The translations under genes were made by a program, and so were the position numbers. Of a stretch of DNA of 56,084 nucleotides, positions 42,998 through 51,202 are shown piece by piece. The notes under the pieces were generated by a model, which had not been told where the DNA came from, made no database searches, and saw only the letters and a program-made list of their open reading frames with translations. Within the stretch, counting starts at the first letter, position 1. The number at the start of each line of letters is the position of its first letter. This stretch comes from Chryseobacterium gleum (lineage in GTDB: Bacteria; Bacteroidota; Bacteroidia; Flavobacteriales_F; PHOS-HE28). The DNA lies in NCBI GenBank assembly GCA_945872795.1, contig CAMCAZ010000001.1, forward strand, positions 1-56,084, written 5' to 3'.

Positions 42998-43133
42998 GGC
43001 AAGAAAGATGTTTGGAAGTGGGAGCCGGAGTAGTCGAACCTGCCTGCCGGCAGGCAGGCTCGCAGGCCTGGCCGATGACGATGGGTCCGCTGCCGATGAG
43101 CAGGACCGACTTGATCGAGGTGTCTTTTGGCAT
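42981..43133 (-). CDS. Possible 50-aa leader frame overlapping the carB start
   Basis: The carB 5' remnant still has ATG 43133 and 25 codons of CarB sequence. The 20-bp palindrome then shifts the frame, giving about 25 unrelated residues and a TAG at 42981-42983, 17 nt inside carB. If transcribed from the promoter box at 43155, ribosomes would terminate across the carB start, which could couple or hinder its translation. Speculative. Confidence 0.3.
43019..43133 (-). pseudogene. Truncated 5' end of a second carB
   Basis: Minus strand reads MPKDTSIKSVLLIGSGPIVI, continuing GQACE, then a 20-bp insertion, then FDYSGS, where similarity stops. It matches the start of the intact carB (MPRDNSIKSVLLIGSGPIVI). 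Over the 25+6 shared codons there are about two amino-acid changes but around a dozen synonymous ones, so this copy diverged while under selection and was broken later. It ends 21 bp before the intact carB start. Confidence 0.9.
43039..43058. repeat. 20-bp perfect palindrome inserted in the carB remnant
   Basis: CCTGCCTGCCGGCAGGCAGG sits exactly between the Glu and Phe codons of the GQACE/FDYSGS motif, shifting the frame. Intact carB lacks it. No target duplication is visible. Confidence 0.85.
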
Positions 43134-43154
43134 GTCCGGAGGGTATCCGGGTCG

Positions 43155-43162
43155 CGAAGGTA
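43155..43162 (-). promoter_or_regulatory. -7 promoter box upstream of the carB remnant
   Basis: Minus-strand TACCTTCG (TAnnTTCG) lies 21 nt before remnant ATG 43133. It is probably the original carB promoter, now reading through the remnant into the intact gene. Confidence 0.42.
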
Positions 43163-43320
43163 CCCCGGCAGGGTTGCGCCCGTGCGAAATGTGGATAAGG
43201 TGGGGGGATCGTGGAGAAGATGTCGATCAGAGGATCAGAAAATGGGGGCTGCGCACAGTGCAACGACTCGGTTCGTGATGGCCAATTGCCGTCGTACTTG
43301 CCACCTTTGCGGCGCATTCG

Positions 43321-43352
43321 ATCATCTGATCGTCTGATCATCTGATCTTCTG
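43321..43352 (+). repeat. 8-bp tandem repeat (4 units)
   Basis: Units ATCATCTG, ATCGTCTG, ATCATCTG and ATCTTCTG run head to tail and end just before the TTG start of the hydrolase. A related inverted stretch (GATCAGAGGATCAG) lies near 43219, so a long-range hairpin is possible. Confidence 0.75.
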
Positions 43353-43356
43353 ATCC

Positions 43357-44178
43357 TTGGTTTCGTATTTCACCCACGGCCCCACCCTCGCCTACCGCAG
43401 CTACGGCCACGGCCCTTTGCCGGTGCTGGCGTTCCATGGCTTCGGTCGTACGGGTGAGGACTACCACATCCTGGAAAAGACCTTGGGTGAACGGTGCACG
43501 ATCCATGCCTTCGACCTGCATTTCCATGGAAACAGCCCCAGCTACCCGCACCGCGCGAACGAGCCCTTCACACCAAAGGAACTGGCCATCTTTTTTGCGG
43601 CCTTTGCCGATGAACTGAAGGCGGAGAGGGTGGTCCTGTTGGGCTACAGCCTGGGAGGGCGCATGGTACTGAACCTTCTGGAGCAGATCCCCGAACGGGT
43701 GGAGATGGCCTTCCTGGTGGCGCCGGACGGGCTGAAGACGCGTCCCTGGTACCGTGGGCTGGCGGCCTCCTCGCTGGGCCGCTGGATGTACACGCGCTTC
43801 ATCGAACATCCCGCTCGCGTCCACTTCGTCATCCACGGCCTGCGCCGCCTGCGACTGATGAACGAACGCATGCACCGCTTCCTCATCGGCCAGACCGACA
43901 GCCGCGCCAAACGGATGCTGCTACGCGATGTGTGGCTGAGCTATCGCCTGATCGAACCCGTCCTGGACCGCGTGGCCCGGAACGCCCGGGAGCACGGAAC
44001 TCCCATCCACCTGTTCTTCGGCAGCTTCGACCGGGTGATCAAGCCGCACTTCGGCGAACGGCTGCGCCAGCACGCGCCGGAGATCATCACGCACCATGAA
44101 CTGCCCTTCGGCCACGTGCTCCTGACCCGCGAACTGGGAGAGGCGATGCTGCCCTTGTTGCCGTCCCATCGTTCGTGA
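43357..44178 (+). CDS. Alpha/beta hydrolase
   Basis: Serine hydrolase-fold protein of 273 aa. LAFHGFGRTGEDYHILEKTL gives the oxyanion HG motif near residue 28, GYSLGGRMVLNLLEQI the nucleophile elbow (Ser near residue 98), and HLFFGSFDRVIKP with a later HELPFGHVLLTRE the likely Asp and His of the triad. The cap region is basic and rich in Arg. Substrate is unknown; ester hydrolysis is likely. An in-frame TGA at 43351 leaves TTG 43357 as the only start codon close to the domain. It converges with rpmH. Confidence 0.88.
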   Translation: MVSYFTHGPTLAYRSYGHGPLPVLAFHGFGRTGEDYHILEKTLGERCTIHAFDLHFHGNSPSYPHRANEPFTPKELAIFFAAFADELKAERVVLLGYSLGGRMVLNLLEQIPERVEMAFLVAPDGLKTRPWYRGLAASSLGRWMYTRFIEHPARVHFVIHGLRRLRLMNERMHRFLIGQTDSRAKRMLLRDVWLSYRLIEPVLDRVARNAREHGTPIHLFFGSFDRVIKPHFGERLRQHAPEIITHHELPFGHVLLTRELGEAMLPLLPSHRS

Positions 44179-44225
44179 ACGCCCTGGGCGCGGGGAAGCG
44201 GATCGGCACTCCACGTTGACCCAAC

Positions 44226-44257
44226 AAAAAGAGGGCTGCCCGTTGGGACAGCCCTCC
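44226..44257 (-). terminator. Rho-independent terminator of rpmH
   Basis: Arms GAGGGCTG (44231-44238) and CAGCCCTC (44249-44256), extended by CCC/GGG, form a strong hairpin. Reading on the minus strand it is followed by TTTTTG, the T-run of an intrinsic terminator, placed about 25 bp after the rpmH stop. Confidence 0.85.
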
Positions 44258-44281
44258 TTGGAGGTGATGTGAGATGGAGGA

Positions 44282-44437
44282 CTACTTGTGCGTAGGCTCG
44301 TCGCTCGTGGTGAGCTTGTGACGGCCGGTGGCACGGCGGCGGGCCAGGATGGCGCGGCCGGCTACGGAACTCATACGCTTACGGAAGCCATGCTTGTTGG
44401 TGCGCTTGCGTTTGCTGGGCTGGTACGTACGTTTCAT
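44282..44437 (-). CDS. rpmH: 50S ribosomal protein L34
   Basis: Basic 51-aa protein of the large ribosomal subunit, bound to 23S rRNA near the exit tunnel. The minus-strand translation starts [20 protein letters not shown] and continues [20 protein letters not shown], the unmistakable L34 sequence, with a short Bacteroidota-type tail ([11 protein letters not shown]). The gene has a clear promoter and a hairpin terminator, so it is a single-gene transcript. dnaA and rnpA, often beside it in other bacteria, are absent here. Confidence 0.98.
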   Translation of the reverse strand: MKRTYQPSKRKRTNKHGFRKRMSSVAGRAILARRRATGRHKLTTSDEPTHK

Positions 44438-44463
44438 GGCCTCTTGTCTTTCGTAAGGGACGG

Positions 44464-44493
44464 CAAAAGTAGACCTTTTTTCTTAGCGAGCAA
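44464..44493 (-). promoter_or_regulatory. Full Bacteroidota-type promoter of rpmH
   Basis: Minus strand carries TTG (44491-44493), exactly 19 nt of A-rich spacer, then TACTTTTG (44464-44471), matching the -33/-7 consensus TTG-N19-TAnnTTTG. It lies 26 nt before the rpmH ATG. This is the best promoter in the window. Confidence 0.8.
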
Positions 44494-44499
44494 CACCCA

Positions 44500-45249
44500 T
44501 CATCGCGAGGCGAAACGAAGTCGGTCCAAGCCGTAGGAGGCCACGCTCCCGTCCTCCAGCTCCACGATCAGGCGCCCCTGCCGGTCCACATCCATGGGCC
44601 TGACCATCAGCGGGTTGTCATCCAGCACCACCGCGGCCCAGCGTCCGCGGGACCACAGCAGTTCGGTGTAGCGCTCCTCCCAGGCCCTACCACCACCGTC
44701 CCACTCCGACCAGAGGCGCTCGAAATGCTGGCAGAAGGTCTCGAGCAGGGAAAAGCGGTCCAGATCCCCACCCACGGCCAGGGCCAGGCTGGTCGCCCCG
44801 AGGTCGGCCTCGAAGGCCCGGCTGTTCACGTTGAGACCGATGCCGATGATGGACCACAGCACCCGGTCGCCGGCCAGTTCATTCTGGATCAGGATGCCGG
44901 CCACCTTCTGGCGCCCGATGAGGATATCGTTGGGCCATTTGATGCGCACCCCGTTGGGCACCACCGAGCTCACCAGAGCATACACGGCCAGTGCCGCCAG
45001 CTTGCTCAGCACGAACTGCTGCTCGGCCCGCAGGTCACGCGGTCGCACCACCACACTGAAGGTGAGGTCCAGGCCGGGGCCGGAGTGCCAAACCCGGCCG
45101 CGTTGGCCACGACCGGCGCTCTGTTCATGGGCCAGAATGACAGCCCCATGCAGCAACTTCGACAGCCCGAGCATCTCGGCCGCTGTTTTGTTGGTGCTCT
45201 CCGCGAGGTCCAGTTCAACCAATTGTTGGCCGATGATCGATGTCTTCAC
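44500..45249 (-). CDS. birA: Biotin–[acetyl-CoA-carboxylase] ligase
   Basis: Attaches biotin to acetyl-CoA carboxylase via biotinyl-AMP. The 249-aa protein is the enzyme domain without the DNA-binding repressor domain of E. coli BirA. Family blocks: ESTNKTAAEM, the biotin-AMP loop SAGRGQRGRVWHSGPGLDL near residue 43, GVRIKWPNDILIGRQKVAGI near 100 and IIGIGLNVNSRAF. The C-terminal SH3-like cap (VELEDGSVASYGLDRLRFAS) is present. It starts at GTG 45249, divergent from rsfS. Confidence 0.95.
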   Translation of the reverse strand: MKTSIIGQQLVELDLAESTNKTAAEMLGLSKLLHGAVILAHEQSAGRGQRGRVWHSGPGLDLTFSVVVRPRDLRAEQQFVLSKLAALAVYALVSSVVPNGVRIKWPNDILIGRQKVAGILIQNELAGDRVLWSIIGIGLNVNSRAFEADLGATSLALAVGGDLDRFSLLETFCQHFERLWSEWDGGGRAWEERYTELLWSRGRWAAVVLDDNPLMVRPMDVDRQGRLIVELEDGSVASYGLDRLRFASR

Positions 45250-45296
45250 GGAGACCGGTCGTTGAATTAGAGCACAGGGCAGGGTTGGTAACTTCG

Positions 45297-45304
45297 TACC
45301 TTTG
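45297..45304 (+). promoter_or_regulatory. -7 promoter box for rsfS–ftsH operon
   Basis: TACCTTTG is a perfect TAnnTTTG, 20 nt before the rsfS ATG at 45325, in the gap after divergent birA. Confidence 0.5.
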
Positions 45305-45324
45305 AACGGACCAAGATAGACCGG

Positions 45325-45699
45325 ATGAAGAACGCACAGGCCGCGAACGCTGCCCGTTTAGTGGATGCCATCGTTAAAGGTATCCAGGAAGTGAAGGGCA
45401 AGGACATCGTGCACCTGGATATGCGGGACGTACCGAACACCGTGTGCGATCATTTCGTTATCTGCCACGGCGACTCAACAACGGCGGTGGATGCCATCGC
45501 CGGATCCGTGGAGAAGATGACCCGCGAACTGGTGGGGGAAAAGCCTTGGCACACGGAAGGACAGATGAACCGGGAATGGATCCTGCTGGACTACGTGAAC
45601 GTGGTGGTGCACATCTTCCACCGCGACAAACGCGGATTTTACGCCCTGGAGGAACTGTGGGGCGACGCTGTGCGAAAGGCGTATGACAATGTAGCGTGA
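45325..45699 (+). CDS. rsfS: Ribosome silencing factor RsfS
   Basis: Binds ribosomal protein L14 and blocks joining of the ribosomal subunits during starvation. The 124-aa protein shows the DUF143 pattern: DIVHLDMRDVPNTVCDHFVI near residue 31, STTAVDAIAGSVEKM, and the W-x-x-E-G block EKPWHTEGQMNREWILLDYV near 73, then VVVHIFHRDKRGFYALEELW. First gene of a run in which most genes overlap; the following ftsH starts within its stop codon (GTGA). Confidence 0.96.
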   Translation: MKNAQAANAARLVDAIVKGIQEVKGKDIVHLDMRDVPNTVCDHFVICHGDSTTAVDAIAGSVEKMTRELVGEKPWHTEGQMNREWILLDYVNVVVHIFHRDKRGFYALEELWGDAVRKAYDNVA

Positions 45700-47765
45700 A
45701 CGAAGGACCGAGGAACACCAACGTGGAGAACAACGACAAACGCAGCGAGAACGGAAGTAAGGCTCCCAAGAAGTCCTTCAACTTCTATTGGATCTACGGC
45801 ATCATCATCCTGGTGATCCTGTCCATCAACCTCTTCCAGTACGGAGGAGGCATGGCGAAGATCGACCCCACCGAGTACCAGAAGATGCTGGACGCCGGCG
45901 ATGTGGAACGCATCGTGGTGGTCAATGACCAGATGGTGAAGGTCTACATCAAGAAAGAAGCACTTTCCAAATCCCCCCACAAGGAGAAGATCAAGGGCTC
46001 GCCCATCTCAGGTCCCAATACGACCGGCCCTCACTACGCCTTCAACATGGGCAACTCCGATGTGGTGAAGGACCGCCTGGTGCAGGGGGCGGAGTCGCAC
46101 AACGTGGCCTATGAGTATGAGACCCAGGACAACTGGGGCCGGGAGATCCTGAATTGGGTGCTCTTCTTCGGCATCATGATCGCCGTGTGGATGTTCGTCA
46201 TGCGCCGCATCGGCGGTGGCGGCGGACCCGGCGGGCAGATCTTCAACATCGGCAAGAGCCGGGCGCAGGTCTTCGAAGGTGGCAAGAGCACGAACATCAC
46301 CTTCAATGACGTGGCCGGACTGGACGAGGCCAAGGAGGAACTGCAGGAGATCGTGGACTTCCTGAAGACCCCCAAGCGCTACACCGACCTCGGTGCCAAG
46401 ATCCCCAAGGGCGCGCTACTGGTGGGCCCTCCGGGAACCGGAAAGACCTTGCTGGCCAAGGCCATCGCCGGTGAGGCGAACGTACCCTTCTTCAGCCTCA
46501 GCGGTTCGGACTTCGTGGAGATGTTCGTGGGCGTGGGTGCCAGCCGGGTGCGCGACCTCTTCAAGCAGGCCAAGGAGAAAGCCCCGGCCATCATCTTCAT
46601 CGACGAGATCGACGCCATCGGACGTGCCCGCGGACGCAGCGTGAGCATGGGCGCCAATGACGAACGGGAGAACACGCTGAACCAGTTGCTGACCGAGATG
46701 GACGGCTTCGGGACCAACAGCGGTGTGATCCTGATCGCGGCCACCAACCGTGCCGACGTGCTGGACCGCGCTCTCATGCGTCCGGGACGCTTTGACCGAC
46801 AGATCTTCGTGGACATGCCCGACCTCAACGGCCGGGTGGCCATCTTCAAGGTGCACCTGAAGCCCCTGAAGCTGGACACCAGTTCGGTGGACGTGGAGTT
46901 CCTGGCCCGCCAGACGCCCGGTTTCAGCGGCGCTGACATCGCCAACATCTGCAACGAGGCCGCGCTGATCGCCGCCCGCAAGAAGAAGACCTCGGTGACC
47001 AAACAGGATTTCCTGGATGCCGTGGACCGCGTTATCGGTGGACTGGAAAAGAAGAACAAGATCATCACCACCGAAGAGAAGAAGGCCATCGCCTACCATG
47101 AGGCCGGACATGCCACGGTAAGCTGGTTGGTGGAACACGCCAGCCCGCTGGTGAAGGTGACCATCGTGCCCCGGGGTCGTTCGCTGGGCGCCGCGTGGTA
47201 CCTGCCCGAAGAGCGGCAGCTGACCACCGCCGAACAGATGCTGGACGAGATGTGCGCAGCACTGGGTGGTCGTGCAGCGGAGGACGTGATCTATGGCAAG
47301 GTGAGCACCGGTGCCCTCAGTGACCTGGAGAAGGTGACCAAGCAGGCCTACGCCATGGTGACCATCTACGGGCTGAACGACAAGATCGGCAACATCAGCT
47401 ACTTCGACAGCTCGGGACAGAGCGAGTACACCTTCGGAAAGCCGTACAGCGAAAGCACCGCCAAGACCATCGACGAGGAGGTGAGCAAGATCGTGGAGGG
47501 ACAGTACCGCCGGGCCAAGCAGATCCTTTCGGAGAACAAGGACAAGCTAACGGCCTTGGCCGACAAGCTGTTGGAGGTGGAGGTGATCTTCAAGGAGGAC
47601 CTCGAGAAGATCTTCGGCGACAGGCCTTGGATCCGTCCTGAGATCGCCATCTCCAATGGCAATGGGGTGAAGGCCGGCGATGCGGCGGATGCGGCGGCCA
47701 GCGCAGCCAGTGCTGCAGCGCTGAAGGAGAGTGCTGCGGAGAGCAGTCCGGCGGCCAGCAGCTAA
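45696..47765 (+). CDS. ftsH: ATP-dependent zinc metalloprotease FtsH
   Basis: Membrane-bound AAA+ protease that degrades misfolded membrane proteins and some regulators. The 689-aa protein has an N-terminal helix near residue 30-45 ([18 protein letters not shown]), a periplasmic domain and a second helix ([19 protein letters not shown]). The AAA domain has Walker A GPPGTGKT near residue 244, Walker [12 protein letters not shown] and the second region of homology with arginine fingers. The zinc site is HEAGH at about 468-472. The tail is Ala-rich ([16 protein letters not shown]), low-complexity and probably flexible. It starts at GTG 45696; no better ATG exists. Confidence 0.97.
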   Translation: MNEGPRNTNVENNDKRSENGSKAPKKSFNFYWIYGIIILVILSINLFQYGGGMAKIDPTEYQKMLDAGDVERIVVVNDQMVKVYIKKEALSKSPHKEKIKGSPISGPNTTGPHYAFNMGNSDVVKDRLVQGAESHNVAYEYETQDNWGREILNWVLFFGIMIAVWMFVMRRIGGGGGPGGQIFNIGKSRAQVFEGGKSTNITFNDVAGLDEAKEELQEIVDFLKTPKRYTDLGAKIPKGALLVGPPGTGKTLLAKAIAGEANVPFFSLSGSDFVEMFVGVGASRVRDLFKQAKEKAPAIIFIDEIDAIGRARGRSVSMGANDERENTLNQLLTEMDGFGTNSGVILIAATNRADVLDRALMRPGRFDRQIFVDMPDLNGRVAIFKVHLKPLKLDTSSVDVEFLARQTPGFSGADIANICNEAALIAARKKKTSVTKQDFLDAVDRVIGGLEKKNKIITTEEKKAIAYHEAGHATVSWLVEHASPLVKVTIVPRGRSLGAAWYLPEERQLTTAEQMLDEMCAALGGRAAEDVIYGKVSTGALSDLEKVTKQAYAMVTIYGLNDKIGNISYFDSSGQSEYTFGKPYSESTAKTIDEEVSKIVEGQYRRAKQILSENKDKLTALADKLLEVEVIFKEDLEKIFGDRPWIRPEIAISNGNGVKAGDAADAAASAASAAALKESAAESSPAASS

Positions 47766-47777
47766 GCAACTCCCCCA

Positions 47778-47984
47778 ATGGGCCAGTGGACCCTTGTGCT
47801 CACCACATCCTCGCGGACCAAGGCGGAACTGGTGCACGGGCGGCTGGAGGAACATGATATCCAGGCGGTGGTGATGGACCAGCGCTCCAGCGCCTATCCG
47901 GTCTTCGGGGAGGTGGGCGTCTACGTGGAAAGCGAGGATGTGCTGCGCGCCCTCTACCTTGTGCGCCAAGAGGAAGGCGCATGA
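47778..47984 (+). CDS. DUF2007 family small protein
   Basis: Protein of 68 aa matching DUF2007 (putative signal-transducing protein): WTLVLTTSSRTKAELVHGRL begins the fold and VVMDQRSSAYPVFGEVGVYV is the conserved second half. It is soluble, with a ferredoxin-like pattern of strands and helices. Its location between ftsH and cdsA is a typical Bacteroidota arrangement. Function unknown. Overlaps cdsA by ATGA. Confidence 0.88.
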   Translation: MGQWTLVLTTSSRTKAELVHGRLEEHDIQAVVMDQRSSAYPVFGEVGVYVESEDVLRALYLVRQEEGA

Positions 47985-48784
47985 AGGAACTCATCACCCG
48001 GTCCCTGACCGGAGCGGTCTACGTGGGCCTGACGCTTGGCGCGGCCTTCTCCGGACCGTTCACCACCTTCCTGCTCTTCCTGCCCGTCTGCGCCATGGCG
48101 GCTTATGAACTGCACCTGCTCTACTGGGAAAAGGAACAGGCACCACCTTCGTTCTGGAGCGTGCTGGTGGCCTCCATTGGCATGATCGTCATCGCCATGA
48201 ACGCCTTCCAGCCCTCCAGCGAACTAGGCTACAGCATCGGCTTCATCTTCCTGCTGATCCTGGTGTCCATCACCTGGATGCTCCTCAGCGGCGCCCGCAA
48301 CCCGGCCCAGGAAATGGGAGGCCTGCTGCTGATCATCGGGCTGGTCGCCCTGCCGTTCGGCTGCATCCCCATGCTGTTCACCTTCGACACCTGGGCCTTC
48401 GTGGGCTTCATGATCCTGTTGTGGACCAATGATACCGGCGCCTACATCGTGGGACGGCTGGTGGGTCGGACCAAGCTGCTGCCCTCGGTCTCCCCCAAGA
48501 AGACGGTGGAAGGCTTCGCGGGCGGCGTGATGCTCACCCTGGGCGTGGCCTACCTGCTCAGCACCTGGCAGCCCTTCCTGTCCATGGAGGAATGGATCAC
48601 CTACGGGGGCATCATCGCCATCACTTCCACCCTGGGCGATCTGCTGGAGAGCGCGTTCAAGCGGGCCCGCGGCGTGAAGGATTCCGGGGATGTGCTTCCC
48701 GGGCACGGCGGCATACTTGACCGCTTCGATGGATTCCTCCTCGCCATACCGGCCGTATTGCTCTACCTGACGTTGGTCTCCTGA
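47981..48784 (+). CDS. cdsA: Phosphatidate cytidylyltransferase
   Basis: Makes CDP-diacylglycerol from phosphatidate and CTP for phospholipid synthesis. The 267-aa membrane protein has about eight helices. The family signature is complete at the C-terminus: SAFKRARGVKDSGDVLPGHG then GGILDRFDGFLLAIP. The metal-binding region LLWTNDTGAYIVGRLVGRTK and SPKKTVEGFAGGVML are also present. It is coupled to the DUF2007 gene and followed by psd, so two consecutive phospholipid steps are adjacent. Confidence 0.97.
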   Translation: MKELITRSLTGAVYVGLTLGAAFSGPFTTFLLFLPVCAMAAYELHLLYWEKEQAPPSFWSVLVASIGMIVIAMNAFQPSSELGYSIGFIFLLILVSITWMLLSGARNPAQEMGGLLLIIGLVALPFGCIPMLFTFDTWAFVGFMILLWTNDTGAYIVGRLVGRTKLLPSVSPKKTVEGFAGGVMLTLGVAYLLSTWQPFLSMEEWITYGGIIAITSTLGDLLESAFKRARGVKDSGDVLPGHGGILDRFDGFLLAIPAVLLYLTLVS

Positions 48785-48800
48785 ACATCGGACAGGCTTT

Positions 48801-48808
48801 TATCTTTG
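48801..48808 (+). promoter_or_regulatory. -7 promoter box for psd
   Basis: TATCTTTG is a perfect TAnnTTTG, 22 nt before the psd ATG, giving psd a start separate from the ftsH–cdsA run. Confidence 0.5.
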
Positions 48809-48830
48809 GCAGCACCACTAGGGCCAACAC

Positions 48831-49493
48831 ATGCGACTGCACCGGGAAGGAACCCCCACACTGCTCCTCAGTACGGCGCTCCTCTGCTTTGCCCTCTTCG
48901 GCCTCTGGAACTGGAGCTTCACACCGCAGTGGTTGGCGATCTTGCTGAGCGCTGCCTTGCTCGTGGTCTTCGCCATCATCGTCTGGTTCTTCCGCGTACC
49001 AAAGCGCGGGTCACAGTACTCCGATAACGACGTGATCGCTCCCGCCGACGGCAAGGTGGTGGCCATCGAGGAGGTGCACGAACCCGAGTACTTCAAGGAC
49101 AAGCGCATCCAGGTGAGCATCTTCATGTCGCCCCTGAACGTGCACGTGAACTGGTACCCCATCGGCGGCACCACCTCCTACTACAAGTACCATCCGGGGA
49201 AATACCTGGTGGCCTGGCACCCGAAGAGCAGCACGGAGAATGAGCGCAGTACGGTGGTGGTGAAGCATCCCGTCCATGGCGAGGTGCTCTTCCGCCAGAT
49301 CGCCGGTGCGCTGGCGCGGCGCATCTGCACGTACAGCCGCGAGGGTGCGCCGGCGCACCAGGGCACGGAGTTCGGCTTCATCAAGTTCGGTTCCCGTGTG
49401 GACCTCTTCCTGCCGCTTACCGCCAAGGTGGACGTGGCCATCGGCCAGGCCGTGACCGGCTGCAGCACGGTGGTCGCACGCTTCAACGCCTGA
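48831..49493 (+). CDS. psd: Phosphatidylserine decarboxylase-like protein (short type)
   Basis: Converts phosphatidylserine to phosphatidylethanolamine. The 220-aa enzyme has two N-terminal helices (TLLLSTALLCFALFGLWNW and WLAILLSAALLVVFAIIVWF), then the catalytic part: VIAPADGKVVAIEEV near residue 70, IFMSPLNVHVNWYPIGG with the conserved His, and RQIAGALARRICTYSREG. The self-cleavage site is FGSRVDLFLP, where Ser188 would become the pyruvoyl group; GS is followed by R, as in short proteobacterial/archaeal-type members. It is the step after CDP-DAG made by CdsA. Confidence 0.94.
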   Translation: MRLHREGTPTLLLSTALLCFALFGLWNWSFTPQWLAILLSAALLVVFAIIVWFFRVPKRGSQYSDNDVIAPADGKVVAIEEVHEPEYFKDKRIQVSIFMSPLNVHVNWYPIGGTTSYYKYHPGKYLVAWHPKSSTENERSTVVVKHPVHGEVLFRQIAGALARRICTYSREGAPAHQGTEFGFIKFGSRVDLFLPLTAKVDVAIGQAVTGCSTVVARFNA

Positions 49494-49498
49494 CAATC

Positions 49499-50020
49499 AT
49501 GACCCGTACGATCAAAACGGCCCTCATCGTGCTCATCGTGGCGCTCGGCGCACTGCTGGGCGCCAAGCAGCTGCATCTCCTTCCGGGCGGCAGCGCGGCG
49601 AAGACCGGCGGTGACGAGGCTGCTCCCACTGCCGAAGTGATCAACGGTCCGCTGTCCGGGCTGCCCATCCGCTTTGATGGCCACTACCGCACCGAGAGCG
49701 GCGATGTGATCCGCCTGATGCGCTACTTCCCGGAAGGTCGCGTGGTGCTGATCAATGGCACGCGCGAGCTGGAGGCCGACCTGCACAAGTTCCTCATCCG
49801 CGAAACGAAGGGCGATCCGAGCATCGGGCTGCACAACGTGCCAGTGGAGGTGAAGGGCGACAGTCTCTTCTTCGTCGTTCATCCCGAGAAGGGCGACATC
49901 GATTTCCTAGGAAAGGTCTCCAGCGGATCCTCGCTCAGCTTCGAGCGCTACAGCCACATCAACGGGCACCGCGAACGGATGGAGTACATCTTCCACCCGG
50001 ACAGCGTGCCCTCAAAGTAG
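49499..50020 (+). CDS. Membrane-anchored or secreted protein of unknown function
   Basis: Protein of 173 aa. A single N-terminal helix (TALIVLIVALGALLGA) is followed by a flexible Gly/Ala stretch and a beta-rich domain of about 120 residues (IRFDGHYRTESGDVIRLMRY; SLSFERYSHINGHRERMEYI). It lies 5 bp after psd and converges with yjjG, overlapping by 9 bp. No family was recognised; a periplasmic beta domain is the most that can be said. Confidence 0.75.
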   Translation: MTRTIKTALIVLIVALGALLGAKQLHLLPGGSAAKTGGDEAAPTAEVINGPLSGLPIRFDGHYRTESGDVIRLMRYFPEGRVVLINGTRELEADLHKFLIRETKGDPSIGLHNVPVEVKGDSLFFVVHPEKGDIDFLGKVSSGSSLSFERYSHINGHRERMEYIFHPDSVPSK

Positions 50021-50707
50021 GATAGGCCGGAGCTCGTCCATGTGCGCGACCCGGTAGGTGGCGGAGGTGTCGGGCGTGTTCTCCGCCGCAAAGTGCACCT
50101 GGTCCCAACCCGCATTGCGGGCACCGCGCATGTCCGTCTCGTGATCGTCGCCGATCATCAGGCTCTCCTTCACTTGGGCACCGGACATGGCCAGCGCCTT
50201 GGCGAAGATCCGGGGGTCGGGTTTCCCTGCACCGGCCTTCTCACTGCTCAGCACCACGTCGAAATGGTGATGGATGCCGCTGGAGTGCAACTTCACCTGC
50301 TGCACCTCATGGAAGCCGTTGGTGATGATGTGCAGGCGGTACTGGGCGGACAGGTCCTGCAACAGGGCCTGGGCTCCCTGGAAGAGGTTCGGCTTCAGCG
50401 GGCATTGTTCCAGGTAGGCTTCGCCCATGCGGGTGGCCAAGGGCTCGTTGCGGATGCCGAACTGCAGCAGCGTGTTCCGGAAGCGCAGCACCCGAAGCAC
50501 CTCCTTGTTCAGGTGGCCCGCCTCGTAGCGCTTCCACAACCCACGGTTCACGTCCTCGTAAACGCTGATCAGCTCGTCCACATCCTCCACCCCGTGCTGG
50601 GCGAGGCCAAGCTCCGCATAGAGCTCACGCAGGGTCTCCCGCGAATTCGCCCGGAAGTCCCACAAGGTGTGGTCCAGGTCGAAGAACAGATGCCGGTAGC
50701 GTTTCAT
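50012..50707 (-). CDS. yjjG: HAD-type pyrimidine nucleotidase, YjjG family
   Basis: Hydrolyses non-canonical or excess pyrimidine nucleoside monophosphates. The 231-aa protein has HAD motif I FFDLDHTLWDFRANS near residue 9 (nucleophile Asp), motif II TNGFHEVQQVKLHSSGI, motif III lysine in SSEKAGAGKPDPRIF, and motif IV MIGDDHETDMRGARNAGWD. The helical cap between motifs I and II is typical of YjjG/YfnB proteins. The next minus-strand gene upstream ends 5 bp before this start. Confidence 0.92.
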   Translation of the reverse strand: MKRYRHLFFDLDHTLWDFRANSRETLRELYAELGLAQHGVEDVDELISVYEDVNRGLWKRYEAGHLNKEVLRVLRFRNTLLQFGIRNEPLATRMGEAYLEQCPLKPNLFQGAQALLQDLSAQYRLHIITNGFHEVQQVKLHSSGIHHHFDVVLSSEKAGAGKPDPRIFAKALAMSGAQVKESLMIGDDHETDMRGARNAGWDQVHFAAENTPDTSATYRVAHMDELRPILL

Positions 50708-50712
50708 GCGAC

Positions 50713-51198
50713 CTAACCCAAGTACTGTTGAATGTAGGCCTTCACCACGACGAGCCCCCCGGTAACGACCAGGGACTGCAGTACCACCGAAAGGAGCATG
50801 GCGGGAATGGTGCGGCGCTCGTGGTGAAAGAAGCGGGCTGCCAGGATGCCACCAAGGGGGATGGTGAGGACCAGCGGCGTCAACGCGGCCACACCCAGGT
50901 AACCGCTCACGTGTTTGATGCGGATGATCCGGCGGTTCATCTTGGTGAAGATCGGCGCCACGGCCCTCGTGCCCTTGGCCAGCGCCTGTGCCCGTTTACG
51001 CAGCCAACGGACCCGCGAGCGCTCGGTGAGTCTTTCGCTGAGACCATAGAACAGGAGCACGCCCAGGCAGCCGCCCAGGCTGGTGTAGAAGAAATTCTGG
51101 AGGAAGGTGAACCCGAAGCCGGCACCGAGGCCTGCGGCCACGAGCATCTTCAACATGCCCCACGCCACGACGGTCAGTATCTCAACAAGGGGGCTCAC
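50713..51198 (-). CDS. Uncharacterised small membrane protein
   Basis: Protein of about 161 aa from GTG 51198 (4 bp after the upp stop); ATG at a later codon (MLKMLVAAGLG) is an alternative. Three hydrophobic segments are visible: MLVAAGLGAGFGFTFLQNFF, GGCLGVLLFYGLS, and near the C-terminus FTPLVLTIPLGGILAARF-like and SVVLQSLVVTGGLVVV. A very basic central loop (RSRVRWLRKRAQALAKGTRA) lies between. It resembles DedA-like small envelope proteins loosely, but no family is assigned. Confidence 0.7.
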   Translation of the reverse strand: MSPLVEILTVVAWGMLKMLVAAGLGAGFGFTFLQNFFYTSLGGCLGVLLFYGLSERLTERSRVRWLRKRAQALAKGTRAVAPIFTKMNRRIIRIKHVSGYLGVAALTPLVLTIPLGGILAARFFHHERRTIPAMLLSVVLQSLVVTGGLVVVKAYIQQYLG

Positions 51199-51202
51199 AG
51201 GA

